DNA of 64,000 bases from Channallabes apus (taxonomy: Eukaryota > Chordata > Actinopteri > Siluriformes > Clariidae), in contig CM060126.1 of assembly GCA_030522415.1 (NCBI GenBank), positions 2,866,333-2,930,332 of the forward strand, given 5' to 3'. Position 1 is the stretch's first letter. Each line of letters begins with the position of its first letter. The notes below the pieces were generated by a model. It made no database searches and had not been told where the DNA came from. It worked only from the letters and a program-made list of their open reading frames with translations. This document shows, piece after piece, positions 12,060-24,426 of the stretch. The position numbers were made by a program, and so were the translations under genes.

Positions 12060-15000
12060 ATGATGTTCCGGGACCAGGTGGGGATTTTGACGGACTGGTT
12101 TAAGGGCTGGAACGAATGCGAACAGACGGTGGCGCTGTTGTCGCTGCTCAAGAGGGTGTCGAGGACCCAAGCGCGATTCCTTCACATCTGCCTGGAGCAC
12201 TCGCTAGCCGACTGCACCGAGATACACTTACTGGAGGCGGAGGCCAACAACGCAGGTTTGTTACTCAGAGTTACTCACAGCCGTCTCTGTAACTCCTCAT
12301 CAGTAATTTCAAGAAACATATTCAGGCAAAGCGGATATTAATACCCTTCGCCCCTCTCTCTCTCTCTCTCTCTCTCTTCAGCCATAGTCAGCCAGTGGCA
12401 GCAGGAGCCCAAAGAGAAGGCCGTGTCACTGCTGCTCTCACATCTCCCCCTGCTGCAGCCGCGTAACAGCGAGGCCAAATGCGAGTACATGAAGCTGCTG
12501 CAGCAGGTGCTGAGCCACACCATCGAGAGCAGCCTGTTCGTAGAGGAGAGTCGCCAGCTCCTCTCCTACGCCCTCATCCACCCGGCCACCACGCTCGACG
12601 ACCGCAACAACCTCGCCCTGTGGCTCAACCACCTCGAGGAGCACCTGTCTGCCCGTCCGCCACCCGGACCGTACCACCACCACCACCACCACCATCATCA
12701 TCATCACGCCCGACAGGGTTCAGATGAATGGACGGGTCCGGCCGAGTCTCTGGAGGTGGCACATGCCTGGCACGATAAACCGCCCACCACGTGTAGCTCG
12801 CCTGCCGGTCAGAACGGGCACATTGCTTTCCCCAGTCCAGGTGGAGTGCCTTCTCCAATCAACAGCAGCACAGGTGAGGGGGGGGGATGCATAGGTTAAA
12901 AAAAAAAAGTGCAAATAGTATCATTGTCCCAGATCACTAGTTTGGAAAATGTTCAATTAGCCTCATTCAGTAGTTTGGAAAGGATATTATTTATAATGTA
13001 GATTAGAAGTTTGGAAACTGTGTAGTCAAGTGTTTATTCGTGGTTAGTTGACCAGTAAATTGGGACGCGTATATAAACACATACTAATTGGGAAACGTAT
13101 AATCACAGCGGATATCCGCGGATTAATAGTTTGGGAAGCTTGCTTTAGTATTTTGGGATGTGTAGAGTACCCTCGTTGGGAGTGTAACATCTTTTTCCAG
13201 GAGTTTAGGAGGCATCTAGACATGTGTAGATACTTTGGGAAGCATCCAGCCGCGTATCTGTAGTTCCAGAACTATCCAAGCTACTGACGCAGTACCACAC
13301 GCGCCCCAATCTACTTTTTTTTTTTTTTTTTTTTTTTGTTAAATTTCTTAAATTTTTGTGAAGCTGCTTTGAGACAATGACCATTGTTAAAAGCGCTATA
13401 TAAATAAAATTGAATTGAATTGAATTGAAATTGAATTAACCAGCGCTTGGATAATTCCCGAACTGCTAACGTGCGATTGCTCGCGTATGGTATCATGTCA
13501 AAAGTCTGGGAAATGTACACGACGTGTTTGCATGGTAAGTGTGATAACTCATTGTGTGGGTTTTTTTTTTCTTTCTTTCGTGACCCTTAGGACTCTCTGG
13601 TCAGTTACAGACGAGTTCAGCGGGGCGCACGATGTCTCTCATTCCTGCCAATCAGCCGGGCTGCAGCTCTGATTGGCTTGGCCAGGATGAACTAGGTGGG
13701 CGCCAGGGTGGGCCGGAGCATGCCCCGCTGTCTCCACAGGGCAGTGTAGCTTCATCAGGCAGCGAGCAAACGGAGGATCAAAGCAACGTACGGAACACGT
13801 TCCAGGAAGACGGCAGCGGCATGAAAGGTATGAAAGGTGAAGCTTTTGTCCTGGAAATGTAGTAATTTTTACTGCTGCATTTTTCTTATTTAACATGAAA
13901 TCTGTCTTTCATGTCGGGGTGTGTGTGTGTGTGTGTGTCCGTCCCAGATGTGCCAACGTGGCTAAAGAGTCTCCGTCTGCACAAGTATGCGTCCTTATTC
14001 TCCCAGATGAGTTATGAGGAGATGATGATCCTTACTGAGCAGCACCTGGAGTCACAGGTCCGTGTACTATCCATCTTATTTCGTGTTTTTTTTTTTTGGG
14101 GGGGCTGGTTGTATTTTTTTTATTTAATTAAAAAAATTTTAAACACGTGAACTATTATTTTTGATTAATTCTGCACAGACTTGGTCTTGAATGTATTTTT
14201 CCTGATCACGTCAGTATCGGTCCAGGTTTCAGACGTTAGTTTTTACTTTCCTCTTGTTGATTTTAATTTACAGAACGTGACCAAAGGGGCGCGGCACAAG
14301 ATCGCGCTGAGCATCCAGAAGCTGAGGGAGCGACAGAGCGTCCTCAAGTCACTCGAAAAGGTGAGCCTCGGGAAACGATATCGCGCGGTATCAGTCGAGT
14401 TTTTTTTTTCTTTTTTTTTTCTTTCTTAGAATTCGATCCCGCGTCTGTATTTTAACAATGGCGGCCTCCTGTAGGACATCCTCGAAGGCGGGAACGTCCG
14501 GAACGCCCTGCAGGAACTCCAGCAGATCATCATTACGCCCATCAAAGCCTATACCCCGCCCACTGCAGCCCAGAGAGAGGTGGAGCCTGGAGCCACACCC
14601 ACTGACAAGGCAGCCAATCCCGTGGAAGAGAAAGACGGGTCTGTAGAAGGCTTTCAGAGTCACAATCCCCCCCCCTGTGACGGGGAGACGTCGGCCACGC
14701 CCATCTCAGACGGAGACATTCCCGGGCAGTTTACACGCGTGATGGGGAAAGGTGACGTCTCGGAGCGGAGCAGCTGCAGTACAAATACACTATATATATT
14801 TTACACAAGTGCGGAGGTTCTGAATGTGTGTGTGTGTGTGTGTGTGTGTTTCAGTGTGTACACAGCTGCTGGTGTCGCGGCCGGACGAGGAGAACATCAG
14901 CTGCTACCTGCAGCTCATCGAGAAGTGTTCGACACATGAGGTGAGGCTCTGTGGAGAATCCGAACCAGAAGTGATATCACGTTAAGCTCCTCCCACCTAC

Positions 15001-15804
15001 CTGCAATCTGTCACTTTTAAAAGCATCACGTTATAGAGGGAAAAAAAAGGTTTGGATTGGTTTTAATGTTCCCCCAGTTTAAATACGCACGATGTTAAAA
15101 AATTAAACGTACATTTTATTAAATGGTAATCTATTTATCTCTTATCTATATTTCTATATTTATTTGATTTGACATTTTGTGTTTTTATCCTGAATGCAGT
15201 TAGTTGTTTATTGTGTGTGGATGTATAAATATAAAATTAATATATGCACTTTTTTAAGAATTATAAAATGTAGGCTAATCTATACATATAAATGTAAACT
15301 GTAAAGTGGGCGTGTCTGTACATTGAAGATATTTGTGAAAAATATAATTTGGTGGACGAACACAATCAGGATGGTTTTTGGAATGTTTTCTGTCTTTCAC
15401 GTAAAAAACTACTGAAGGAATTGTAACAGGGGTTTAATTCTCGCAGGTGTATTTGGCCGAGCTTGAAGTAACGTACAGACTCTATTTTATCACAATTAGT
15501 CCGCGGGAAGAGAAGATTAAATGTAAATAAAAAAATATCGACCTTGAAAGAAATTTAGTTCATCTTAAAATCCAACAGATGGCGCTGTACATGATTTAAA
15601 ACGTGCTTGTGAGTGTGCAGTTGAAATCTACAGAATAAACGCGATCTCACGCCTTCATTCCGCGCAATTCACGGTAAATTCCGCGCAAAACACGTAAACA
15701 GTTTACTTTATTACAAAACAGGTTTTTCCAACAGGTATTTACTAATAATTTATATATTTTTTTTTAGTTTTTTAGTTATGAATATCCAAACATTTATCAA
15801 AGCC

Positions 15805-15835
<31 letters not shown>

Positions 15836-18800
15836 GTCTTTAGGCATTCACAGAGACTCAGAAGAAGCGCTTGGCGTCTTGGAAGCAGCAGGTGCTGAAG
15901 ATTCTCCGCCTTTTCCCACGGAAAGCCATGCTGGACATGCCCGTGTACCGACAGAAAGGGTTCGTCTCCCTCGCTCTCCTCATCTTGGTGCACTTGTTCC
16001 ATCTCAGTGTGTTCACTGTGAATCTGAAACCGTTGTTTTTTTGTGTGTGTAGGTGGGCGTACGGTTCGAATTCTTTGCCCACAGCGTCCTCTGTGGCTGG
16101 AAGTGTGTCTCGGCGAGGACAGAGACAGTTCCAACTGCCCCCTCGCGGTGCCGCGCTCCCCAGCCGCATGGGCATCATCACACACTCTCCACGACACACA
16201 CTCGCCAACCAGCCGGCCCTCAGTGCACAAGGCAGACAGGTCAGTCTGAGGCTCCCTGTTCGTCTGTCCGTCTGTGTGTGTGACTGCGATAATTGAGACT
16301 CTGAGCCAGACTGTTTATCTATCAGCTGTGACAATGTGTGGTGTGTGTGTGCGCGTGTTTGTTCTAGAACCTGTGGTTTGGGAATCCTGGAGGGAGTAAC
16401 AGCATGCCGAGTCAGAGCCGGAGCTCCGTGCAGAGAACACACTCGCTCCCTGTACACACCTCTCCGCAAACCATGCTCCTGTTTCAGCAGCCAGGTACAC
16501 ACTCGCACGTTTCTGTTGGAGATGTTCCGATACCATTTTTTCCCCTCCCGATTCCGATACTTGGGCTCAGGGTGTCAGCCGATACCGAGTACTGATCCGA
16601 TACCTGGGTGTGTATCTGTATATACAGCTGTAGATACTACTAGCCCTGTGTAACGGGTTCGGCCCCATGAAACACGGACACGAGGCGAGGTCATACAGGA
16701 AAAAGGGTCATTTATTTAAAAAAATGGGGAAGGTAAGGGGTTAAAGGCTCTCTGCGATAGCTCACCAGCCGTGCCTGATTCCGCGGCCCTGCTCCTTCAC
16801 ATACCTAAAGGGAGGGAGGCTGCCTAACTAGTCAGCTTCGGAGTGAGCGAGGAGCGATATCAATTTGGATGCACGCTGTGACACTCTGTAAGTAAGCAAA
16901 GCTAGTGGGCATAACTCGGTTATGTTTAGGAAAACGGTATCGGATCGGTGCGTGGACTCAAATACTCGCCGATACCGACGCCAGACTTTTTTTGTGGTAT
17001 CGGCAGCGTTTCCGATACTAGAATTGGAACAACCCTAGTTTCTGTGTACACTCTCACACTCCCACGCATTATGACATCATGGCTATTATGTCGTCGTCAT
17101 CATTATGAAAGTGTTGTCTGATAGTGCTGATGTCATAGTGTTTGATGCGTCCTCTTGTCTAAGGAATTTTTTCTAGCATGTGGAGGAGCTTGGTGCTTGG
17201 GCCCGCAAATTGTCGCTTGCAACTATATATTTATTTATTTTGGCACTAGTGGCTCAGTGGTTGGTGTTTCGCCTGCCATGCGGAAGGTCCGGTTTCGATT
17301 CCCAGCCAGTGCCCACAACCCCCCAGCCACTGGATGCAGTGCCGGTCCCAAGCCCGGATACAATGGGAGGGTTGCGTCAGGAAGGGCATCCGGAGTAAAA
17401 ACCCGTGCCAAGTTGTAGTGCGGACTGGATATTCCACTGTGGCGACCCCTTTACCGGGAGCAGCCGAAAGACCAAATGTATATATTTTATTTATTTTTTT
17501 ATTTTTTTATTATTATAATTTTTTTCTGTGTTCTTCCCAGAATGCCCGGTTCCAGGGACTGACCTGGAGATCAACCCCACGCTGGAGTCACTGTGCCTCA
17601 GTATGACTGAACACGCCTTAGGAGGTACGGCCAATCACTGCACGCCTTTACACCCCGCTGTCCAATCAGAGCTCAGCTTGGTTCAGGAATTCACCAACCA
17701 GACCAAATAATAAAAAAAAAAAAAGATTCAGGGCTTGAATTTATTGTGTATTCTGGATTTGTATAATTACAACAAACATTTATAAAGCTGAGTCACATCT
17801 CACATTAGTTAAGTTTAGGTTCCGATTAACATTTGTAAGTTTATCCAGATATTTTTACAAATCAATTCATTTATGAATCGCGATTCTTTTGTGGGTGAAA
17901 CTGCCAAATCGCTTTATTAAAACCTATTTTTTTAATTTTATTATTATTTTATTCTTTTTTGGAAAACCTTTCACATTTATAATAAACTGACCACCAGCTT
18001 ATGTGAAGCTTAATATGAAGTTTATTTGAAGTTTGTTAATCTATGTATGGAATATGTATAGAAAGTGTAGTTTAAATGCTCAATTAAGTCTTAAATGTTT
18101 GAAACTGTAATACAATCAGGTGAAAATTAAGTTTCTTCATCGAATCGACACCAAAGAATTATGATGTTGTATCGGGAGGTGACTGGTGAATCCCATCCCA
18201 ACTAGGTTGTGCTCAAAAATATATATGAAGGTTATGTACCTCCTATATTGCACAATCGTGACTCCTATATTTATTTATTAAAGAAAAGTACAACGGTTAC
18301 AAAATAATCCTTTGAATTTTAAGGGCTACCTGCTCTGACAAACAGCGCCATGTTTTATACACAAGTGATTCAGGTCTTAATGTTTTTACTTTGTTTTATG
18401 CGTCACGTGATTAGATGGAGGGGGGGAGGGTTAGTGGGCTGGATCTCTCTAATGTGAAATTAATAGAAATTACAAAGTAATCAAAATACTGCGTTAAAGG
18501 TCCAGCAGGCAATGCAACCTGTTCCGCTGCAGCCGCCACAAGTCTGAGGGGAAAACGCTGAGTAATATCTCCACCTTTAATTCACTGCTCTAGTGTATAA
18601 TTAATGTGTCTACAAAATATCCAAAATACACCGCTTATAATGTGTTCGAGTAGCGCGCGCCCTTGCCTCGTCTGAGGAATTGTTGCTATGGCAACGTCGC
18701 TCCACGTTCGCCAAAAAACGATACATCGTTACTCAAAGTCCGATCCTGTCTGTTTATGACCGGCTCAACTGCTTTATTATCTGTAGAAGGTCACGGAGGA

Positions 18801-19014
18801 TTCGCTCTGCGAACTCTACGGTTAATTATAAGGAACAAGGCGACTGTGACGGATCGAAGTTCTGTGGTGTACGATGGCGTTTACCGATTCTGATCTGCTT
18901 AGACGTTTATCGCCGTTTTCTAAACTAAATGTTGTTCTGTGCCAGTCTCATTTTATATAGCAGTAAAAATGTGTTCTAGTGCTCATGGGAACATTAGTAA
19001 CCTTTTCCTGCTTC

Positions 19015-19066
<52 letters not shown>

Positions 19067-19102
19067 TGTGCAGATGGAATGGACAGAACGTCAACAATAT
19101 GA
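12060..19102 (+). CDS. samd4b: Protein Smaug homolog 2 (SAMD4B)
   Basis: An RNA-binding translational repressor whose SAM domain recognises stem-loops in target mRNAs and recruits deadenylase. Coding exons: 12060-12255, 12382-12873, 13591-13827, 13948-14057, 14274-14360, 14475-14751, 14855-14940, 15844-15959, 16053-16239, 16368-16494, 17541-17624 and 19074-19102. All have GT/AG borders and consistent phases, giving 2028 nt and 675 aa. The start [10 protein letters not shown] is preceded by GTTCGCC. The N-terminal Smaug region is residues 1-160, a run of 11 histidines is residues 164-174, and the SAM domain is about 309-374 ([15 protein letters not shown] to [10 protein letters not shown]). 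A conserved [16 protein letters not shown] block and the C-terminal [14 protein letters not shown]...TSTI follow. [16 protein letters not shown] and [14 protein letters not shown] wording match SAMD4B rather than SAMD4A. Human SAMD4B is about 694 aa. The histidine tract is the one oddity. Confidence 0.95.
13355..13435 (+). repeat. 3' tail fragment of a fish interspersed repeat
   Basis: The sequence GAAGCTGCTTTGAGACAATG, then a short GTTAAAAGCGCTATATAAAT and a (TTGAA)n run, is the common 3' tail of an abundant fish retroposon. A longer copy of the same family lies at 63520-63825. It sits in samd4b intron 3 after a poly-T tract (13315-13337). Confidence 0.75.
14941..15843 (+). other. samd4b: samd4b intron 8, no other feature
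   Basis: A 0.9-kb AT-rich intron ending in a (GT)n run placed 10 bases before the acceptor. I see no repeat family or exon in it. Confidence 0.8.
16515..17037. mobile_element. hAT-type MITE in samd4b intron
   Basis: The left end reads GATGTTCCGATACC and the right end reads, in reverse complement, AGGGTTGTTCCAATTC. Both are followed by repeated CCGATAC / GTATCGG motifs in opposite orientation. This palindromic arrangement is typical of an abundant fish hAT MITE. Its middle is interrupted by a foreign block at about 16652-16881. Confidence 0.65.
16652..16881. mobile_element. Candidate solo LTR nested in the hAT MITE
   Basis: A block of about 230 bp starts TGTAACGGGTT and ends CTGTGACA, so it has TG...CA borders. 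It is flanked by CCCTG and CTCTG, a possible 5-bp target duplication with one mismatch. It has a different base composition from the surrounding MITE. No coding sequence is present, so assignment rests on borders alone. Confidence 0.35.
17242..17480 (+). mobile_element. tRNA-derived SINE with RTE-like LINE body
   Basis: The head has box A GTGGCTCAGTGGTTGGTG and box B GGTTTCGATTCCC. The body (GGTTGCGTCAGGAAGGGCAT, then CCGG) matches the 5' untranslated part of the RTE-like LINE near 60193-60250. The tail (CTGTGGCGACCCCT, then GGGAGCAGCCGAAAG) matches the 3' end of the same LINE family at 57850-57890 and 50300-50335. It is inserted in samd4b intron 11 and would use the LINE's enzymes for mobility. 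Confidence 0.8.
17625..19073 (+). other. samd4b: samd4b last intron
   Basis: A 1.45-kb intron ending in a 40-base (TC)n run that forms the polypyrimidine tract of the last exon. No other feature is recognised; short open frames have no family resemblance. Confidence 0.8.
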
Positions 19103-19202
19103 AAATAAAAAGGGAAAGAGAAAAAAAAGTTTCATGATCTCACCCTTCACTTCACGCATGTGCGGCCTGGAACGTGCAACCCGTGCTTAAAAATGAAATA
19201 TT

Positions 19203-19233
<31 letters not shown>

Positions 19234-19746
19234 TCAAACAGTTCACTACATAAAAAAAAAAAAACAGCGAGGAAACAAAGTGTACATGTGCTCTTGATAT
19301 TTTTCTACTTTATTATAGTGAGTTTATTATAAACGGAATGCAGACGATTATAATATCGGAGGAAGTGGAGTGTACGAGGACCGCCCGGCGTCCTGCTCGC
19401 ATCCCGGACAGAGGAGACGATGGAAGCCTCAAACCCGGGGTGGGGGAGCGAAAGCCGAAACGGCGCGACGCAAGCGAGCTCTGAGACCAGAGCGAATGAT
19501 CTGGTGCTGATTTCAAGGGCTCATGGCCTGTTCTGTTGTTCATCCAGGAGTCGTTAAGTCGCGAACAGTACGCGCACACAAAAAACTAAAACAAAACACA
19601 TACACACACGTACGGTTCCTGAACCAAGTGCATGTTTAAGCTGCGTTCACAAATACTATTTATTGTCTCTCTTTCAAAGAATGAATGAATAAATAAGAAC
19701 GATGCTGCCTGGACAGCGCAGGAAAAAAAAGTAGTTTGAAAATAAA
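19103..19746 (+). other. samd4b: samd4b 3' UTR with candidate polyadenylation signals
   Basis: The region follows the TGA at 19100-19102. It has a CA run at 19207-19232 and two AATAAA hexamers, at 19688-19693 and 19741-19746. A longer 3' UTR is possible because another AATAAA occurs near 20776. Confidence 0.5.
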
Positions 19747-21268
19747 AAGCAACAAAGTTTATAAGATTTGGATTTTTGTGATTCTCCCCGTCTGATCTGT
19801 TTTCAGTTTTAGTCTTTGTGAACGCGGCTTTAATCTCCGGTTCCTTTTAATCACTCACTGCCTTGTGATGTCATCACCGTGCGCCTCTCGACTTCAAGAT
19901 TTAGAACGTTTGCTGCAAGTGTTATCTACCGTAAGCTAATCCTGAGCTCCTGAGCTGCGAAGAGAACGTAGTAACTGATGTAATACTCTGAGGCTTTTAG
20001 TGTTAATTACGGTCGACGTTTAAATATTTATTCATATCCTGGTTTAGTGACGAGATGACACGAGCAGCCAATGGTCGGAGTGGGAGGAGCCAGCGGTGCA
20101 TGGCGATGACATCAGAGACCGGTTCGAAGGAAATCGTGTTCAACACACACACTTTGTACTGACATGCTGCATGCGAAGCTTCTGGGCACTTTGTGAATTC
20201 CGTTGGCAGAATTATGAATTTTTTTTATTTTTATTCCGAGCGACACGAACTTTTTTGCATCGTTGATGGTTTGGTGTTTTTTTATTTTATTATTATTTTT
20301 TTTTTCTGTACCAGTGATTACTTACGTTGTGTAACGACGAATCTCTTGGGGAGGGAGAACGATTTCAGTGACACATTTTTTTGTTCGTTGTTTTTTTCTT
20401 TTTTTTGTGTTCCCAAAGAACGACGAATCATAAACCTTTTCACATTCCATATATGGACATCAGAAAGTGAGCGTGCGACAGTTGAGCAGCATTTAGAACG
20501 TTATACTTTTTTTTTTTTTTTTTTTTTTTTCTCTTTCTCCTTCACAAGACTTGCGCAAATGATGAACAGAAAGTCAGGTTGATGATGATTGGCTGGACAG
20601 TCATGTTAAACTCCACCCTGTCACCAAGCTCTAGATGAAATCATAGCACCGTTTTTGTTTTAAATGCAACTTGTTTACCGGAAAGCGCGCTGTCGTAGGG
20701 GTTTACAGTCATGACCCGATGCGTCGTGGAAAATTTTCACTAAAGATGCGTCTTAATCCCAATCCCGCACTTCGAATAAACGACAGACAAACTTTTTTTT
20801 TTTTTTTTTTTTTACCCGAACATTTAGGAACATTTCAGTTTTGATTAACTCGTCCCCTTCATACGTTTATATAGGACATTGTATTTATAACTTGTTGGCA
20901 CTTGCGTTTTTTTTTTTTTGTTTGTTTGTTTTTTGGGAGGGTTTTGTTTTTTTTGGATGAGGGCGCAAAAAGAAAATTAAACAACAGAGCAACTGATCAC
21001 TACAGATGTTACGCCAGAGTTTCACTCGCTAAACCTAAAGGTATCAGAAACGTTCAATGTCTTTATTTCTTGCGTTGACGTGTTTACACAGCAGAGAGAC
21101 ACTTAAAATCGATCTTTATGAAGCAGCTGATTGTTGGGGTTGTATTATTATTATTTTTTTTAATAATGTATAAAAGGCAGAGCTGGACTCATACGTTCCT
21201 TTCCCCCCCCCCCTTTTCTTTCTTTAAGGGACGTGCCAATCATGCACCCTTCCATTCACCCTCCTCCC

Positions 21269-21302
<34 letters not shown>

Positions 21303-22405
21303 GCTGTTTTTTAAAAAACAAAATCACTTTTCCTCCTCATGTTCATCCTCCCTCCTGTACAAGTCGAGAGATTTTATGACTCACAACACAAAAAAAGGTG
21401 CTTATATATAAATATAAATATATATGAATCTAAAATATTTTTTGTTTGTTTGTTTGTTTCGGGTCTCCTGTAACAACCTCCGATGGTACAGCCTGCTAGC
21501 GTGATGAACTGTTAGTCTTAAAGGCCATGGAAAAAAAAAAAAAAAAGAATGAAAAAACTCTGAGAGTAGTGTGTACAGGTCTCCAGTTTGCTCTTTATTT
21601 CCTGCAGAGCTTGATCTGTTTTTTTTTTTTTGTTTTGTTTGTTTTTTTTCTAGTAAAACTTCCATGAAATCTATGTTTCTGAAATCTGTGTTTCACTTTT
21701 TCTTTAACTTTTCAATTTAATAAGTGTGAACACCGTTTCCAGCATCATCTACGTTCGGGAAGGATTCAAAAACCATGTGTGTTTATGAGACGCGTAAACA
21801 CGTGAGACGTGTCAAAGGAAGGGCTGTTAAACATGAATGCTATTAATGGGGTTAAATCAGCTAGCCACGCACACACACGCATGGATAATGACTGATAAAA
21901 CACTAAATTAAATAGCACAACACTTGTGTATGCAGAAGATGGCGGATAGCGCTTTCCTTTCACGGTGATGAACGTATGCTCAAACATTAGTTCCTGCTCT
22001 TAGTTTCCTTTTCCCCCAAGATTATAATAATCATCTCGCCAGGATTCAATCTCCTTCATTTTGATCAGTGAGAACACGATCGCTCTGCGCTCAGGAACCG
22101 TCCGCTTAAAGACATGGTCTCAAGAACGATACAGCGGATAGAAGCAGATCGCTGTTTAGGCGGGTCATTCTCAGTGCATCTCATTTTTGACCAGAATATC
22201 AATAATATTAGGTATAGCGCAAACTTTAATTACCTCGTTATCTTTATGTTTATTGGTGACTCACAAAGTAGGTGCATACTGCCACCTGCTGTATTTGAGA
22301 GTGTAAATGCACAAGTGTACCTGAGTATGAATAATAATAATGTGAACCTGCGCAGTCGTTCCAGTGCGCAGTACAAATCGATTGTGCCTAATGTGAAAAT
22401 TATTT
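19747..22405. other. Distal 3' UTR or intergenic, no gene recognised
   Basis: AT-rich sequence with unusually many long T runs (20230-20310, 20385-20410, 20508-20530, 20790-20812), a (TC)n run at 21267-21300 and a C run at 21204-21213. The density of U-rich tracts would fit a long 3' UTR of samd4b, but no coding similarity is visible. Confidence 0.5.
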
Positions 22406-22409
22406 TTAG

Positions 22410-22610
22410 GATCTGTTCAATAAGATCATGGAAATTTTCCATGGCACATACATAATGCTAATCTCCCATTCCATCAAATCCCAAAGTCGCGCTACTGGAG
22501 TGAGACCTGGTGACTGTGGAGGTAATACGAGTACACTGACCTCATTGTCATGTTTAAGAAACCAGTCTGAAACGATTTTAGCGACGGACTCGGTCAACAA
22601 CAAATCTCAG
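22410..22610 (-). pseudogene. Tc1/mariner transposase fragment
   Basis: The minus-strand frame contains DWFLKHDNEVSVL, then PPQSPGLTPVARLWDLME. This matches the segment before and around the third catalytic residue (usually PPQSPDLNPIEHLWD). The glutamate has been replaced by alanine, and only about 65 residues remain, so it is a dead fragment. Confidence 0.65.
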
Positions 22611-22624
22611 GTAGGGCATTGCTC

Positions 22625-23023
22625 TTAAACCCGCTGAAGGAACGCCAACAAAGGGGGTTAATAAGTAAATATTAGTCGTGCAGAAATGCAGCAAATTTTG
22701 GTGTAAATCACTTTGTTTTATCAATACAACTATGTTAAGAATGTCGCGTGTAATGTGAAGTTGAAGATCGATGATTTGAAATCCAGTTTACCAGTTTGGT
22801 TATTGGAATCCTGCAGTCGTCAGCGTATGTGATGATTCTGTCAAATTAATGCAAGTGTGTTATTCACAAAAATAATACTGATAGTAAGTATAACATTAGT
22901 ATTTAAAATGTAAATGGTGATCAATGTCAAAAAGGGGGCTTTAAATATTTCATGATTTTTAAAAAATATAATGCATAAATTCTGTATTTTTAAAGTCAAT
23001 GACACAGTGTCCTTGTAAAAGCG

Positions 23024-23065
<42 letters not shown>

Positions 23066-23535
23066 GTCTCACTATATGGCCTCAGCAAGTGTGTTTCAGC
23101 ACCACATCTCCATGGACAGCTCCGCCCCACCTTTACACGCCACGCCCCCCCAAGACCAGGGTTGCCAAGTTGGTATGTGTGTGATCATGATCAGACTGGG
23201 CTTTGGGGTTAATGTTTTAGCTATATCCTGGATAGATGAATATGCCAATAAAACTTATAATCATTTTATCCCTCACTCACTCATCATCTATAGAGCTTTA
23301 TACTGTTCTCAGGGTCATGTGGCGCCTGGAGTCTGATAGAATGATAATCTATCTCGGTGGTAAAGGCCACTGTAGGGCCCGTGAGCGATAAATTAAAACA
23401 TTTTTGTAAAAACACGTTTGTACTGAACTTTGTGTAAATGCAAAGTTCATCTGGACAAAGTTCATTCTAATTTATTGACGCCCACAAAACTCCATAAAAG
23501 GGAAAGTGCATAGACAGCTTGAAGCACAAAATGAA
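22625..23535. other. Intergenic, microsatellite only
   Basis: A (CA)n run at 23031-23062 with TC-rich left flank. The frame after it (FQHHISMDSSAPP) follows a TTTCAG and looks slightly exon-like, but I cannot connect it to any gene. Confidence 0.5.
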
Positions 23536-23539
23536 CAAT

Positions 23540-23782
23540 CAGGTTAAAATTTCATTAATTCCTTCATCGTCTATACCGCCTATCCCAGGAAACTTTGGGT
23601 ACAAGTCGATATACAACCTGGAAAGCGTGCCAATCCATGACAGGGCACACGTACAGACAACGGCAATTAACCTAATCTGTATGTCTTTGGACTATTGGAG
23701 GAAACCGGTGTACCCGGAGGAAACTCACCAAGCACATGCAAGACCACAGTACTAACCACTCCACCACCGTGCCACCCAGGGT
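23540..23782 (+). repeat. Interspersed repeat of a common fish family
   Basis: The stretch with CTGTATGTCTTTGGACTATT, GGAGGAAACCGG and a tail of ACTAACCACTCCACCACCGT is a repeat I know from many fish genomes. A related tail occurs at 37380-37485. I do not assign a Repbase name. Confidence 0.6.
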
Positions 23783-24310
23783 AAAAGTAGTTATTTTGAT
23801 TTATGCCCTAAGTCTCCTGGGATATGCTCGAAGCCCCACTGTATGTAAGGAGGTATAGATTAGGTACAGATTAACTTTTAACACAAACTTTTCAGCAGTT
23901 GAGTGTATATACATATACACACAAAATATTCCCAGTAATAAAGTGAGCGAACTGGCGTAAGGATGTTTTGTTAATAGAGACGCCTGAGTTTTTATAGAAG
24001 CCATTTGAATAAATATATCTGCTTAATTCTTAATGATGCAATAATACATACAACACTTTTACAAATTAATCAGTAAACATTCAGCTTGATAAAAATGCTG
24101 ACTGTTTATTTATATAGTAAACACAACCTTACATAAAGTTACTTTAAAATAAAATAAAAAAAAATATATATATATATTTATTCCCCCCCCCAGGTTATTT
24201 CTTTATTTAAATAATCAGTTTATTTTCCTGCTTTGTACATATTTATATATTTCTGTATTTGTTTATTTATTTATTTATTTACTGTAGCGATGGGTTTTGA
24301 TGCGGGATTT

Positions 24311-24316
24311 TATAAA
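24311..24316 (+). promoter_or_regulatory. Candidate TATA box of the chromogranin-like gene
   Basis: TATAAA within GATTTTATAAATCAGG lies 111 bases before the ATG at 24427, followed by a short GC-rich stretch suited to a 5' UTR. Chromogranin genes usually have TATA promoters. Confidence 0.5.
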
Positions 24317-24426
24317 TCAGGTCACTCCAATCTGGCAACCCGGCGCAGCCTCGGCGGACACGGTGTTCGGCTCGAGTCCCTGCGCCCGTATTACAGCTCG
24401 TCTCCGCAGCCCGACGTTACTCCGTC

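Noticed and set aside
15772..16508. Minus-strand frames of up to 216 codons
   Set aside because: They overlap three well-supported samd4b exons and have no family resemblance.
12060..19102. SAMD4A as the identity of the Smaug gene
   Set aside because: Wording such as [16 protein letters not shown], the SAM-domain stretch LTEQHLESQ and the [10 protein letters not shown] end follow SAMD4B.
22990..23180. Exon-like frame after the CA repeat (FQHHISMDSSAPP)
   Set aside because: No partner exon, no known family, and the TTTCAG could be chance.
24340..24365. RE1/NRSF silencer upstream of the chromogranin-like gene
   Set aside because: CAGCCTCGGCGGACACGG only loosely resembles the RE1 consensus; too many mismatches.
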